Shown piece by piece: positions 27,121 through 36,254 of a stretch of DNA of 64,000 bases; within the stretch, counting starts at the first letter, position 1, and every line of letters starts with the position of its first letter. Position numbers and translations under genes: made by a program. Source of the DNA: Termitidicoccus mucosus (GTDB lineage: Bacteria; Verrucomicrobiota; Verrucomicrobiia; Opitutales; Opitutaceae); NCBI RefSeq assembly GCF_038725785.1, contig NZ_CP109796.1, positions 3,348,001 to 3,412,000 of the forward strand. The letters run 5' to 3'. Under the pieces are notes generated by a model. That model was not told the origin of the DNA, ran no database searches, and saw only the letters and a program-made list of their open reading frames with translations.

Positions 27121-30100
27121 ATGAACCAGCCCGCCATCATTCTCCTCTCCCACGCCGAAACCGACCTCCTCGCGCTCGACCGCGCCCGCGCGCGCCTGCC
27201 CGCCGGTTTTCCCGCCGTCGCCGGCCATTCCCTCAACCCCATCCAGGAAGAAGACGAACTCGCCGCGCTGCTCGCCCCCGCGCTTTTGCCCCGCTCCGTC
27301 CTCATCGCCCGCATCCACGGCAAACTCTCCGGCGTCCCCGGCTTGGCCGGACTCGCCCGCGCCGCGCGCCGGCCCGGTTCCCCTTTCCTGCTCATCGCCA
27401 TCAGCGGCGTCGAGGACGCCGATCCCGCGCTGGCCGACGCCTCCACCTGCGCGCCCTCCGTCGCCGCCACCGTCGCCGCCTACCTCATGGCCGGCGGCGT
27501 GGCCAACATGGCCAACGCGCTCCGCTATGTCGCGCATCATTGCCTCGGCGCCGAGCCCGACTTTGCCCCGCCCGCCGCAATGCCCGCGCACGGCCTCTAC
27601 CATCCCGACCTGCTCGTCACCACGCGCGACGAGTGGCTGGCGCACCGCGATGCCGCCCGTCCGCTCGCGCTGGTCGTTTTTTATCGTGCGCACGTCCTCG
27701 CCGGAAACCTCGATTTCGTGGACTGCATCATCCGCGCCCTCGGCGCCCGCGGCCTCGACGCCGTCGCCGTATTCACCACTTCACTACGCGACTGCGATCC
27801 CGGCGGCATGCCCGCCGCGCTCGCCCTCCCCGGCGTGTCTCCCGACATCATCATCAACACCGTCAGCTATCCCCTCGCCCGTCCCGACGCCGGCGACAAC
27901 GGCGATGCCGCCACCCCCGCCACCGGCGCGGCAGCGCCCATTCCGCATTCCGAACTCCGCATTCCGCATTCCCAGAATCCCTTTGTCCGCCTCGATGCCC
28001 CCGTGCTCCAGGCCATCGCCTGCGGCGCCCCGCGCGACTCATGGGCCGCCTCCGCGCGCGGCCTCAGCCCGACCGAGACCGCCGTCAACGTCGCCCTCCC
28101 CGAATTCGACGGACGCATCATCACCGTGTCCGTTTCCTTCAAGGAAAACCATCGCTACGTCCCCGACGGCGAACGCATCGCGCGCGTCGCCGGCCTCGCC
28201 GCCCGGCTCGTCGCGCTCCGCCGCAAGCCCGCGCGCGAAAAACGCGTCGCCATCATCCTCACCAACAGCGCAGGCAAGGCCCAGAAAGTCGGGGGTGCCG
28301 TCGGCCTCGACACCCCCGCCTCGCTTCTTCACCTGCTCGACGCGCTCCGCGCAAATGGCTACGCCATCCCGCCCTTCGCCGGCACCTCCGACGAGCTTTT
28401 CGCCGCGCTGCTCGGACGCGGCTGCTACGACGAAAAATACCCGCTCGACCCCGCCGCCGCGCACAAGTATCCACGTTCAGAATACACCGCGTGGTTCCGT
28501 TCGCTGCCCGCCGCGCTGCAAACGCACATGCGCGAGACCTGGGGCGAGCCTGCCGCTCACGGCCCCACGGCCGCGCCCGTCCGCTGGACACCCGTCGGCA
28601 AAAGCGCCTCCTCCCGCCTGCTCCCGCTGCCCGACGAGCCGCACACCGACGACACCCACTTCCATTTCGCCGCGCTCGAACTCGGCAACGTCCTCGTCGC
28701 CCTCCAGCCCCCGCGCGGCTTCGGCCTGGACCCGGATGCGATCTACCACGCCACCGACCTCGTGCCCACGCACCACTACGCCGCATTTTACCGCTGGCTC
28801 GCCGCCGCGTGGCGCGCCGACGCCGTCGTCCATCTCGGCAAGCACGGCACGCTCGAATGGCTCCCCGGCAAGGCCGTCGCGCTTTCCGAGGCCTGCGCCC
28901 CCGACGCGCTTCTCGGCGACCTGCCGCTCTTCTATCCCTTTGTCGTCAACGACCCCGGCGAAGGCGCGCAGGCCAAGCGCCGCGCCCACGCCGTCATCAT
29001 CGACCACCTCGTGCCGCCGCTCACCCACGCCGACCTGCACGGGCCGGTCGACACGCTCGCCCGCGTGATCGAGGAGTATTACCGGGCCGAGGCGCTCGAC
29101 CCGGCCAAGCTCCCGCTCCTTCAGGCGCAGATCTGGGAACTCGTCCGCGGCGCCCGCCTGGTTGACGACCTGCGCGAAATCCGCCGCCAGCGCCACGGCG
29201 ACCACACGCACGAATGGGACGAGCGGCCCGGCGAATCCGGCGCGCCGCGCTCGCTCGAAAAACTCAACGCCCGCGACATGGCCCACCTCGTCGAGGACCT
29301 CGACGCCTATCTCTGCGAACTCGGGCGCGCCCAGATCCGCCACGGCCTGCACATCCTCGGCCGTCCGCCCGAAGGCGAGGCCCTCGTCGACATGCTCTTC
29401 GCCCTCACGCGCCATCCCAACGGCGAAATCCCCTCGCTGACGGAAACGCTCGCCGCCGCCGATGCCGCTGGCGCGGGGTTGTGTGGCACGGGCGTCCCGC
29501 CCGTGGACGGCGGCAGCGCCGCCGCCGGTTCGCGTGGCATGGGCGACCCGCCCATGCCTTCAAACCACGGGCGGGACGCCCGTGCCACCCAATCCACCCA
29601 AGCCGCAGACGACCATGCCCGCGCGCTCATCCGCCGGCTCGTCGAAAACAATTTCAACATCGAGACAAGCTCCGCGCCCGCAGCCGCCGTCCGCATCCTC
29701 GATTACATGGCCACAAGGCTCGCCCCCGCGCTCGCCCGCACCACCGACGAAATCGACTCCCTCCTCCGCGCCCTCGACGGTCGCTACATTCCCGCCGGAC
29801 CCTCCGGCGCGCCCAGCCGCGGCATGGCCCACGTGCTTCCCACCGGGCGCAACTTCTACAATGTCGATCCCCGCGCCCTGCCCTCGCGCGCCGCGTGGAC
29901 CGTCGGCCAGGCGCTCGCCCGCGACGCCATCGAACGCCACACGGCCGAAACCGGCGCGCCCCCGGCAAGCATCGCGCTCAGCATCTGGGGCACCGCCACC
30001 ATGCGCACCGGCGGCGACGAAATCGCGCAGGCCCTCGCCCTCATCGGCGTCCGCCCGCAATGGCACGCCGACACACGCCGCACCGCCGGCTTTGAAATCA

Positions 30101-31050
30101 TCCCGCCCGCCGAACTCGGCCGCCCCCGGATCGACGTGACCCTGCGCGTCAGCGGTTTTTTTCGCGACGCCTTCCCGCAGCTCATGCGCCTGTTTGACGA
30201 CGCCGTGCGCGCCGTTGCCGCGCTCGACGAGCCGCCCGCGCAGAACCACGTCCGCGCGCACTGGCTGGCCGACACCGCCGCGCTGGTCGGCGAAGGCATC
30301 GACCCCGCCGCCGCGCGCGGCCGGGCGGGCCGCCGCGTTTTCAGCTCCAAGCCCGGCGCCTACGGCACCGGCCTGCTCGACCTCATCGAAAACCACAACT
30401 GGCGCGGCGCCGACGACCTCGCGCGCGCCTTTCTCGCCTGGGGCGGCTGGGCCTACGGCGGCGACACGCCCGGCGGCACCGAAGCCACCGCCGATTTTCG
30501 CCGCCGCCTCGCCACCGTCGATCTTGCCCTGCACAACCAGGACAACCGCGAGCACGACCTCTTCGACTCCGACGATTATTTCCAGTTTCAAGGCGGTCTC
30601 ATCGCCGCCATCTCCGCGCTTTCCGGCCGCAAACCCCGCGCGTATTTCGGCGACAGCTCCGACCCCGCGCGCCCGGTCAACCGCACGCTCCAGGCCGAGG
30701 CGCTCCGTGTCCACCGCACCCGCGTCGTGAATCCCAAGTGGCTCGCCGCCATCCGCCGCCACGGCTACAAAGGCGGACTCGAGATGGCGGCGACCGTAGA
30801 TTACATGTTCGGCTACTCCGCCACCGCCGGCGTCATCACCGACTGGATGTATGAGGACGCCGCCGCGGCCTATACCAAGGGCGAGTCCCGCGACTTTCTC
30901 CGCCGGTCGAATCCGTGGGCGCTCCACGCCATCGCCGAGCGCATGCTCGAGGCCGGCCAGCGCGGCCTCTGGAACGCAAAACCCGAAACCCTCGCCCACC
31001 TGCGGGAAACCCTGCTGGAAACCGAGTCCGTCCTTGAATCCAAAACATGA
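27121..31050 (+). CDS. cobN: Cobaltochelatase large subunit CobN, cytoplasmic
   Basis: A 1309-residue protein of normal CobN length. The Met at 27121 (MNQPAIILLSH) is chosen over 27106. No signal peptide or membrane helix is present. CobN subunits insert Co2+ into hydrogenobyrinate a,c-diamide using an ATPase partner. Motifs include VSFKENHRYVPDGERIARVAGLA, HLGKHGTLEWLPGK (H575), NDPGEGAQAKRRAHAVIIDHL, LPTGRNFYNVDPRALPS and IWGTATMRTGGDEIAQALALIG. Two low-complexity palindromic inserts break the sequence (27939 and 29483). The stop overlaps the ATPase start (ATGA), which supports a joint complex. Confidence 0.92.
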   Translation: MNQPAIILLSHAETDLLALDRARARLPAGFPAVAGHSLNPIQEEDELAALLAPALLPRSVLIARIHGKLSGVPGLAGLARAARRPGSPFLLIAISGVEDADPALADASTCAPSVAATVAAYLMAGGVANMANALRYVAHHCLGAEPDFAPPAAMPAHGLYHPDLLVTTRDEWLAHRDAARPLALVVFYRAHVLAGNLDFVDCIIRALGARGLDAVAVFTTSLRDCDPGGMPAALALPGVSPDIIINTVSYPLARPDAGDNGDAATPATGAAAPIPHSELRIPHSQNPFVRLDAPVLQAIACGAPRDSWAASARGLSPTETAVNVALPEFDGRIITVSVSFKENHRYVPDGERIARVAGLAARLVALRRKPAREKRVAIILTNSAGKAQKVGGAVGLDTPASLLHLLDALRANGYAIPPFAGTSDELFAALLGRGCYDEKYPLDPAAAHKYPRSEYTAWFRSLPAALQTHMRETWGEPAAHGPTAAPVRWTPVGKSASSRLLPLPDEPHTDDTHFHFAALELGNVLVALQPPRGFGLDPDAIYHATDLVPTHHYAAFYRWLAAAWRADAVVHLGKHGTLEWLPGKAVALSEACAPDALLGDLPLFYPFVVNDPGEGAQAKRRAHAVIIDHLVPPLTHADLHGPVDTLARVIEEYYRAEALDPAKLPLLQAQIWELVRGARLVDDLREIRRQRHGDHTHEWDERPGESGAPRSLEKLNARDMAHLVEDLDAYLCELGRAQIRHGLHILGRPPEGEALVDMLFALTRHPNGEIPSLTETLAAADAAGAGLCGTGVPPVDGGSAAAGSRGMGDPPMPSNHGRDARATQSTQAADDHARALIRRLVENNFNIETSSAPAAAVRILDYMATRLAPALARTTDEIDSLLRALDGRYIPAGPSGAPSRGMAHVLPTGRNFYNVDPRALPSRAAWTVGQALARDAIERHTAETGAPPASIALSIWGTATMRTGGDEIAQALALIGVRPQWHADTRRTAGFEIIPPAELGRPRIDVTLRVSGFFRDAFPQLMRLFDDAVRAVAALDEPPAQNHVRAHWLADTAALVGEGIDPAAARGRAGRRVFSSKPGAYGTGLLDLIENHNWRGADDLARAFLAWGGWAYGGDTPGGTEATADFRRRLATVDLALHNQDNREHDLFDSDDYFQFQGGLIAAISALSGRKPRAYFGDSSDPARPVNRTLQAEALRVHRTRVVNPKWLAAIRRHGYKGGLEMAATVDYMFGYSATAGVITDWMYEDAAAAYTKGESRDFLRRSNPWALHAIAERMLEAGQRGLWNAKPETLAHLRETLLETESVLESKT
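27939..27972 (+). repeat. Short tandem array (ATTCCGCATTCCG type) in cobN2
   Basis: Four imperfect copies of a ~10-base unit (CATTCCGCATTCCG...CTCCGCATTCCG) encode PIPHSELRIPHS in a variable linker. A similar array lies in chlID at 32545-32577. Confidence 0.6.
29483..29590 (+). repeat. In-frame palindromic repeat cluster inside cobN2
   Basis: GGCACGGGCGTCCCGCCCGT at 29485 faces CCACGGGCGGGACGCCCGTG at 29565, with GGCATGGGCGACCCGCCCAT between. It encodes GTGVPPV...GMGDPPM...HGRDARATQ in frame. The same family occurs in chlID at 32065-32260. Confidence 0.85.
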
Positions 31051-33179
31051 ATACATCCGCGCCCCCGCCCTTCCCCTTCACCGCCATTGTCGGCCAGGAC
31101 GACCTCCGCCTCGCGCTCCTGCTCAACGCCATCGATCCGCGCATCGGCGGCGTCCTCATCCGCGGCGAACGCGGCACGGCCAAAAGCACCGCCGCCCGCG
31201 GCCTCGCCGCGCTGATGAATAATCCCGCCGCCGCCAATATGGAACGCGGGCGGCCCGCCCGCTCCGCCCGCCCGCTCGCGGCGGCGGACGAGCCGCCCGC
31301 GTTCCATATCGCCGCCGCCGCGCCCTTCATCGAACTGCCCTTGGGCGCGACCGAGGACCGTGTCATCGGCACGCTGGATCTCGAACCCGCCCTCCGCGAA
31401 GGCCGCCGGCGGCTCCGCCCCGGCCTGCTCTCGCAAGCCGACGGTGGCGTCCTCTACGTGGACGAGGTCAACCTGCTCCCCGACCACCTCGTCGATCTGC
31501 TCCTCGACGCAGCCGCCGGCGGCTGCGTGCGCGTCGAGCGCGACGGCATCTCCGAATCCGCCCCCGCGCGCTTCATCCTCATCGGCAGCATGAATCCCGA
31601 GGAAGGCGAGCTTCGCCCCCAATTCCTCGACCGCTTCGGCCTCTGCGTGCACGTCGCCACGCCCGCCGACCACGCGCTCCGCGTCGAGACCATCCGCCGC
31701 CGCCTCGCCTACGAGGCCGATCCGCCCGCATTCGTCGGCGCCGAGGAAACGGCCGCGCAACAACTCCGCGCCCGCCTCGCCGCCGCCCGCGCCCGCCTCC
31801 AGGCGATTCCGCTCGACGACACCACCCTGGCCCAGGCCGCCTCGCTTTGCGCCGGCCTCAAACTCGACGGCGCGCGCGGCGACCTCGCCCTCGTGCGCGC
31901 CGCCCGCGCCATCGCCGCGTGGGAAAACGCCGCCGCCATCACCGACGCGCATATCCGCCAGGCCGCCCGGCTCGCGCTCCCGCACCGCAAACGCAAAAAA
32001 CCTTTCGAGCCGGTAAAAATGGAAGCGATCCCCAACCGCTTGGACGACGCTGGCGCCGGCTCGCGTGGCACGGACGTCCCACCCGTGGGATCGGGTGGCA
32101 CGGGCGTCCCGCCCGTGTCTTTGTCGGAGGAGAACGAGAAAGATAAAGAGGAAAGAATAAAGAATCCCTCTGCCCCTCTTTCTCTTTCTTCTTTCTCTGA
32201 CGGCGGCGCGGGCGACCCGCCCATGTTTTCGGACCACGGGCGGGACGCCCGTGCCACCCAACCCGCGCCTGCCGCGCCTTCGCCGGGAACCATCGCCCTC
32301 GAACTCGAAAAAAACTCCGCCGTCTCCATATCCGCCGGCGGACGCCGCGACACCGCCTCGCAACCCGCCGGCGGAGTCATCCGCAGCGTGCCCTTGCGCG
32401 AAGGCGGTTCGCTTGCCGTTGCGCCCACGCTCACCGCCGCCGCGCTGCGCACTTCAAGCGGTGCCGTCGCCGGCCAAAGCGGAAGCGGCGTCCCGCCGCT
32501 CGCCGCAAGCGGCAAGATGCCGCTTCCACCCTCCGCCGTCCCTCATGCCGCATTCCCCACTCCGCATTCCGCATTTGCCGCGCTCGCCCTTCACCGCGCC
32601 GACCTCCGCCAGCACGAGCGCGCCGGGCGCGGCGCGGCGCGCGTGCTCTTCATCGTCGATGCCAGCGGCTCGATGTCCGCGCAACACCGCCTCGCGCTCG
32701 CCAAAGGCGCGGCCACCGGGCTGCTCGCCGGCAGCTACCAGAAACGCGACGAGGTCGCCCTCATGGTTTTTTGCGGCGAATCCGCCGGACTGCCCGTACC
32801 CTTCACCCGCGACGTTGACCGCGTGGAACGCGCCCTGCGCGACGTGCCCACCGGCGGGCGCACCCCGCTCGCCGCCGCGCTGGCCGATGCCGCCGCGCTT
32901 CTTGCCGTCCACGGCCCCGCGCTCCTCGTCGTGTTCACCGACGGTCGCGCCAACGTCCCGCTCCATCCCGGCGCCGATCCGTGGCAGGAATCCCTGGCGG
33001 CGGCCAAGACGCTCGCGCCCGCCGCCACCGGCGCGCTTGTCGTCGATTGCGAGGCCGGCCCCGTCGCCCTCGGGCGCGCCCGCGACCTTGCCGACGCCCT
33101 GGAGGCCGAATGCGAGCACCTCGCCGCGCTCGACGAACCCGCCCTCACGCTCCGCATCCGCAAACAGCTCACATCCTGA
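31047..33179 (+). CDS. Fused ChlI/ChlD-type chelatase ATPase with VWA domain
   Basis: A 710-residue AAA+ ATPase that energises the CobN chelatase. The N-terminal half is a ChlI/BchI module: Walker A GERGTAKST (residues 40-48), VLYVDEVNLLPDHLVDLLLD as Walker B, and MNPEEGELRPQFLDRFGL as the sensor region. A long variable linker (residues ~330-520) is filled with palindromic repeats. The C-terminal VWA domain has the MIDAS DASGS (538-542) with TGGRTPLA and FTDGRANV. Such single-chain ChlID proteins replace CobS/CobT in many bacteria. It overlaps cobN by four bases. Confidence 0.92.
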   Translation: MNTSAPPPFPFTAIVGQDDLRLALLLNAIDPRIGGVLIRGERGTAKSTAARGLAALMNNPAAANMERGRPARSARPLAAADEPPAFHIAAAAPFIELPLGATEDRVIGTLDLEPALREGRRRLRPGLLSQADGGVLYVDEVNLLPDHLVDLLLDAAAGGCVRVERDGISESAPARFILIGSMNPEEGELRPQFLDRFGLCVHVATPADHALRVETIRRRLAYEADPPAFVGAEETAAQQLRARLAAARARLQAIPLDDTTLAQAASLCAGLKLDGARGDLALVRAARAIAAWENAAAITDAHIRQAARLALPHRKRKKPFEPVKMEAIPNRLDDAGAGSRGTDVPPVGSGGTGVPPVSLSEENEKDKEERIKNPSAPLSLSSFSDGGAGDPPMFSDHGRDARATQPAPAAPSPGTIALELEKNSAVSISAGGRRDTASQPAGGVIRSVPLREGGSLAVAPTLTAAALRTSSGAVAGQSGSGVPPLAASGKMPLPPSAVPHAAFPTPHSAFAALALHRADLRQHERAGRGAARVLFIVDASGSMSAQHRLALAKGAATGLLAGSYQKRDEVALMVFCGESAGLPVPFTRDVDRVERALRDVPTGGRTPLAAALADAAALLAVHGPALLVVFTDGRANVPLHPGADPWQESLAAAKTLAPAATGALVVDCEAGPVALGRARDLADALEAECEHLAALDEPALTLRIRKQLTS
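31239..31307 (+). repeat. In-frame palindromic repeat inside chlID (MERGR family)
   Basis: A 69-base palindrome adding 23 codons (MERGRPARSARPLAAADEPP-AFH). It is the same family as the two copies in cobN1. It lies within the AAA+ module after the RGLAALMNNP stretch. Confidence 0.85.
32065..32260 (+). repeat. Nested palindromic repeats in the chlID linker
   Basis: Two copies of the GGCACGG(G/A)CGTCCC(G/A)CCCGTG element open the block and a CCACGGGCGGGACGCCCGTG element closes it. Between them is an A/G-rich inverted repeat (~32130-32198). All remain in frame, encoding GTDVPPV, GTGVPPV, SEENEKDKEERIKN and HGRDARATQ. This is a repeat inside a repeat. Confidence 0.82.
32478..32577 (+). repeat. 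Further short repeats in the chlID linker
   Basis: A palindromic stretch AAGCGGAAGCGGCGTCCCGC...AGATGCCGCTTCC (~32478-32527, encoding SGSGVPPLAASGKMPLP) is followed by the ATTCCGCATTCCG tandem array (32545-32577). Confidence 0.65.
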
Positions 33180-33188
33180 CTCCCTCCA

Positions 33189-33300
33189 TCTTTCTCTCTC
33201 TCCTCTTTCTCTTTATTCTTTCTCTTTCCTCTTTCTCCCCATCCCCGAGTCACCCTGCGGGCGAGAGAAAGAGGAAAGATAAAGAGAAAGAATAAAGAAA
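33189..33300. repeat. A/G-rich inverted repeat (chlID-cbiM gap)
   Basis: The left arm is a CT-rich run (CTCTTTCTCTTTATTCTTTC...) and the right arm its purine complement (GAGAGAAAGAGGAAAGATAA...). It belongs to the family found near 14675, 34366 and 60836. Confidence 0.83.
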
Positions 33301-33348
33301 CCAATCCGCCGCACACCGCATTTTTTCCACTCCCAACCCACACTCATC

Positions 33349-34029
33349 ATGCACATCATGGAAGGCTATCTCCCCGCCGCCCACGCCATTGGCTGGACGG
33401 CCGCCGCCGCGCCCTTTCTCGCCTACGGCGTGAAAAAGCTCGCCCGGCAAATGCGCGAACATCCCGAAAGCCGGCTCCTCCTCGGCGCGAGCACCGGCTT
33501 CGTGTTTGTTCTCTCCTCGCTCAAACTTCCATCCGTCACCGGAAGCTGCTCGCATCCCACCGGCATCGGTTTCGGCACCACGCTCTTCGGGCCCGGCATC
33601 ATGTTCGTCGCCGGTTTTGTCGTGCTGCTTTTCCAGGCGCTCCTCCTCGCGCACGGGGGCCTCACCACGCTCGGCGCAAACACCTTTTCCATGGCCATCG
33701 TCGGCGGGCTTGTCGCGTGGGGCGTGTTCCGCGCCGCCACCGTGCTCCGCCTTTCCTCCGGCGCCGCCGTCTTTCTCGCCGCGATGCTTTCCGATCTCGC
33801 CACCTACGTGGTCACCTCGCTCCAGCTCGCGCTCGCGTTTCCCGATCCAGCCGGCGGCTTCACCGCCGCCGCCGCGAAATTCCTCTCCATCTTCGCCTTC
33901 ACGCAACTCCCCCTCGCCGTCATCGAAGGGCTCCTCAGCGTCCTCGTGATGAACCTCCTCCGCGCGCATGCCGCCCCGCAGCTCGCGGCCCTCATCGCCC
34001 CTGCCGACCCCGCTGACCCCAATTCGTAA
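33349..34029 (+). CDS. cbiM: Cobalt ECF transporter substrate-capture protein CbiM
   Basis: A 226-residue polytopic membrane protein. It begins MHIMEGYLP, the metal-coordinating N-terminus diagnostic of CbiM, so the start is certain. [18 protein letters not shown], the long helices ([22 protein letters not shown]) and a final helix near [20 protein letters not shown] are all typical. CbiM binds Co2+ and hands it across the membrane with CbiN, CbiQ and CbiO, which follow in that order. Confidence 0.96.
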   Translation: MHIMEGYLPAAHAIGWTAAAAPFLAYGVKKLARQMREHPESRLLLGASTGFVFVLSSLKLPSVTGSCSHPTGIGFGTTLFGPGIMFVAGFVVLLFQALLLAHGGLTTLGANTFSMAIVGGLVAWGVFRAATVLRLSSGAAVFLAAMLSDLATYVVTSLQLALAFPDPAGGFTAAAAKFLSIFAFTQLPLAVIEGLLSVLVMNLLRAHAAPQLAALIAPADPADPNS

Positions 34030-34072
34030 TTTGTCATTCGTCATTCGTAATTTCTGCAATCTCCGTCCCGCC

Positions 34073-34366
34073 ATGAAACGCCAAAACCTGCTGCTGCTTC
34101 TCGCCGCCCTTGCGATTGCCATCCTCCCGCTCTTCATCATCCGCCCGCCCGCAGGCGACGCCGCCGAAATTTTTACCGGCGCCGACGGCCAAGCCGAAAC
34201 TGTCATCACCGGACTCCGTCCCGATTACAAACCCTGGTTCGCCCCGCTCTGGGAGCCGCCGAGCGGCGAAATCGAAAGCCTCCTGTTCGGCCTGCAAGCG
34301 GCCATCGGCGCCGGCCTCATCGGCTATTGCCTGGGTTTCTACCGCGGACGAAGCAACCCACAATAA
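34073..34366 (+). CDS. cbiN: Cobalt transport protein CbiN
   Basis: A 97-residue protein with two membrane helices flanking a short periplasmic loop (MKRQNLLLLLAALAIAILPL at the start, LQAAIGAGLIGYCLGFYRG at the end). GADGQAE and ITGLRPDYKPWFAPLWEPPSGE are CbiN features. The start at 34073 is used because the upstream frame lies over a tandem AT-rich repeat and has no similarity. It lies between cbiM and cbiQ. Confidence 0.92.
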   Translation: MKRQNLLLLLAALAIAILPLFIIRPPAGDAAEIFTGADGQAETVITGLRPDYKPWFAPLWEPPSGEIESLLFGLQAAIGAGLIGYCLGFYRGRSNPQ

Positions 34367-34475
34367 TGCCAGCCCTCTCTTTCCTCTTTATTCTTTCTCT
34401 TTCCTCTTTCTCCGTTTTCCGCGCCGAAACGGGAATCCCAAGAGAAAGAATAAAGAGGAAAGAGGAGGCTGGCAT
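34366..34475. repeat. A/G-rich inverted repeat with matching unique outer arms (cbiN-cbiQ gap)
   Basis: The pyrimidine/purine arms extend outward into ATGCCAGCC at 34366 and GGCTGGCAT at 34467-34475. Those outer nine bases are not shared with other family members, so complementarity continues into locus-specific sequence. Confidence 0.82.
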
Positions 34476-34532
34476 CACTTCAGGTTACATCCGGCAAAGC
34501 CCCCGCATATTATCACCATCCTCCGCTCACCC

Positions 34533-35273
34533 ATGCTCCGCCTCATCGACATCAACGCCCACACCAACCGCTGGCGCGCCAAGACCGGCGCGGTGATGCT
34601 GCTGTGCGCGGGCCTGATGGCATGCGCGCTGTTCCTGCCGCCGGTGGCGTGCGCGCCGCTCATCCTCGCCGCCACCTGGCTCGCCGCCCTCGCGGGCGCG
34701 CGCGTGCCGGCGCGCGATTTCGCGAAAGCCTTTGTCATCCCGATGGGATTTCTCGCCACCGGCGCGCTTGCGCTCTGCCTGTCGCTCACCTGGGACGACG
34801 GCGTCCGCATCGCGTTCGCGCGCGAGGGCGCGCGCACCGCGCTTCAAACTTCCTGCCGCGCGGCGGCCGCGCTTTCCGTCACGCTGCTTTATGCCTTCAC
34901 CTCGCCGCTTTCCCGCACGCTCGCGCTGCTTCGCCGCTTTCGCGTGCCGGCCGCGCTCATCGACCTCATGGGCCTCGCCTACCGGACGATCTTCCTGCTC
35001 GACGAAAGCCGCGCGGCCATCCTCCGCGCGCAACAAAACCGGCTCGGCTGGCGCAACGCGCGCCGCGCCCTTCGTTCGGCGGGCCTCGCGGCGGCGGCGC
35101 TCTTCACCCGCACCCACGCGCGCGCCGCGCGGCTCGAACGCGGGTTGCAGTCGCGCGGTTACGACGGAGGCGCGCTTCCCGTCCTCCTTCCTCCCTCCGC
35201 GGCCTCGGCGCGAGATTACGCCCTCGCCCTCCTTGTCCCCGCGCTTGTCGCCGCCACAACGCTCCTCCTCTGA
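34533..35273 (+). CDS. cbiQ: Cobalt ECF transporter transmembrane protein CbiQ
   Basis: A 246-residue T-component. The start at 34533 gives MLRLIDINAHTNRWR, and the upstream extension of the frame is a shadow. Hydrophobic helices follow (AVMLLCAGLMACALFLP, LILAATWLAALAG). The cytoplasmic coupling region carries LRRFRVPAALIDLMGLAYRTIFLLDES and the ARLERGLQSRGYDG helix that contacts the ATPase. The gene is shortened by no visible damage and completes the CbiMNQO set. Confidence 0.92.
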   Translation: MLRLIDINAHTNRWRAKTGAVMLLCAGLMACALFLPPVACAPLILAATWLAALAGARVPARDFAKAFVIPMGFLATGALALCLSLTWDDGVRIAFAREGARTALQTSCRAAAALSVTLLYAFTSPLSRTLALLRRFRVPAALIDLMGLAYRTIFLLDESRAAILRAQQNRLGWRNARRALRSAGLAAAALFTRTHARAARLERGLQSRGYDGGALPVLLPPSAASARDYALALLVPALVAATTLLL

Positions 35274-35285
35274 ATCCCTCCTCCC

Positions 35286-35369
35286 ATCGTTCTCTTACTC
35301 GTTCTCGTTCTCTCTCCTCAAAACGACGCGCAAAACAGAAGAGAGAACGAGTAAGAGAACGAGAACGAT
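35286..35369. repeat. Inverted repeat of the GTTCTCGTTCTC type (cbiQ-cbiO gap)
   Basis: ATCGTTCTCTTACTCGTTCT on the left and GAGAGAACGAGTAAGAGAAC on the right are imperfectly complementary with internal permutation. It is similar in design to, but different in sequence from, the A/G-rich family. A short AATTCTTAATT tandem array follows at ~35412-35447. Confidence 0.7.
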
Positions 35370-35453
35370 AAAAAAACTCCGCAGCCCTCCCAACCCTCCC
35401 CGCCCTTCTCCCAATTCTTAATTTTTAATTCTTAATTCTTAATTTTCCTTCTC

Positions 35454-36254
35454 ATGCCACCTCCCATCCTTGAAGCCCGTGACCTGCATTTCGCCTGGCC
35501 CGGCATGGCGCGCGCGGCCGGGCTGTGCGGCGCGCAACGCCTCCGCGCGCTCGACGGCGTGTCGCTCGCGCTGCGGCCCGGCGCGCGCCTCGCGCTGCTC
35601 GGCGCCAACGGCTCCGGCAAGTCCACCCTGCTCCTCCACCTCAACGGCACCCTGCGCCCCGATTCCGGCGTCGTCCTCCACGACGGCGCGCCGCTCGACC
35701 ACTCCAAGCGCGGCCTCCTCGCGCTCCGCCAGCGCGTCGCGCTCGTGTTCCAGGACCCCGACGACCAGCTCTTCGCCGGCACGCTCGCGCAGGACGTTTC
35801 CTTCGGCCCGCTCAACCTCGGCCTCGCCGGCGACGCGGTCGCGCAACGCGTCGCCGAAGCGCTTGCCGCCGTCGGCCTGGAAAACCTCGGCGAAATGCCG
35901 CTGCACATGCTCAGCCACGGCCAGCGCAAACGCGCCGCCATCGCCGGCGCGCTCGCCATGCGCCCGCGCGCGCTCCTCCTCGACGAACCCACCGCCGGCC
36001 TCGACCCCGAGGGCGTTTCATCGCTGCTCGCGCACCTCGACGACCTCAACGCGCAAGGCATCGCGATCCTTTTTTCCACGCATCATCTCGATCTCGCCCG
36101 CGCCTGGGCGGACGAGGCCGCCATCATGTCCGAGGGCCGCGTTCTCGCGCATGATGGCGGCGAGGCGGTTTTTTCCAATGAGGAACTGCTGCAAACGGCG
36201 CGGCTCCGGTGTGCGCCGCACCGCCGCGCTCAACGCGCACCCGGACATGCCTGA
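35454..36254 (+). CDS. cbiO: Cobalt ECF transporter ATPase CbiO
   Basis: A 266-residue ATP-binding subunit. Walker A is GANGSGKST (residues 50-58), the Q-loop is VFQDPDDQLFAGTLAQDVSFGP (the ECF-type motif), the signature is LSHGQRKR (a variant of LSGGQ, as seen in CbiO proteins), Walker B is LLLDEPTAGLDP and the switch His is in FSTHHLDL. It overlaps the start of the next gene by eight bases, indicating coupling. Confidence 0.94.
   Translation: MPPPILEARDLHFAWPGMARAAGLCGAQRLRALDGVSLALRPGARLALLGANGSGKSTLLLHLNGTLRPDSGVVLHDGAPLDHSKRGLLALRQRVALVFQDPDDQLFAGTLAQDVSFGPLNLGLAGDAVAQRVAEALAAVGLENLGEMPLHMLSHGQRKRAAIAGALAMRPRALLLDEPTAGLDPEGVSSLLAHLDDLNAQGIAILFSTHHLDLARAWADEAAIMSEGRVLAHDGGEAVFSNEELLQTARLRCAPHRRAQRAPGHA

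Noticed and set aside
22705-32260. Insertion sequences or MITEs as the source of the palindromic repeats
   Set aside because: No transposase, terminal CA/TG ends or direct target duplications were seen; elements are short and of several unrelated sequences.
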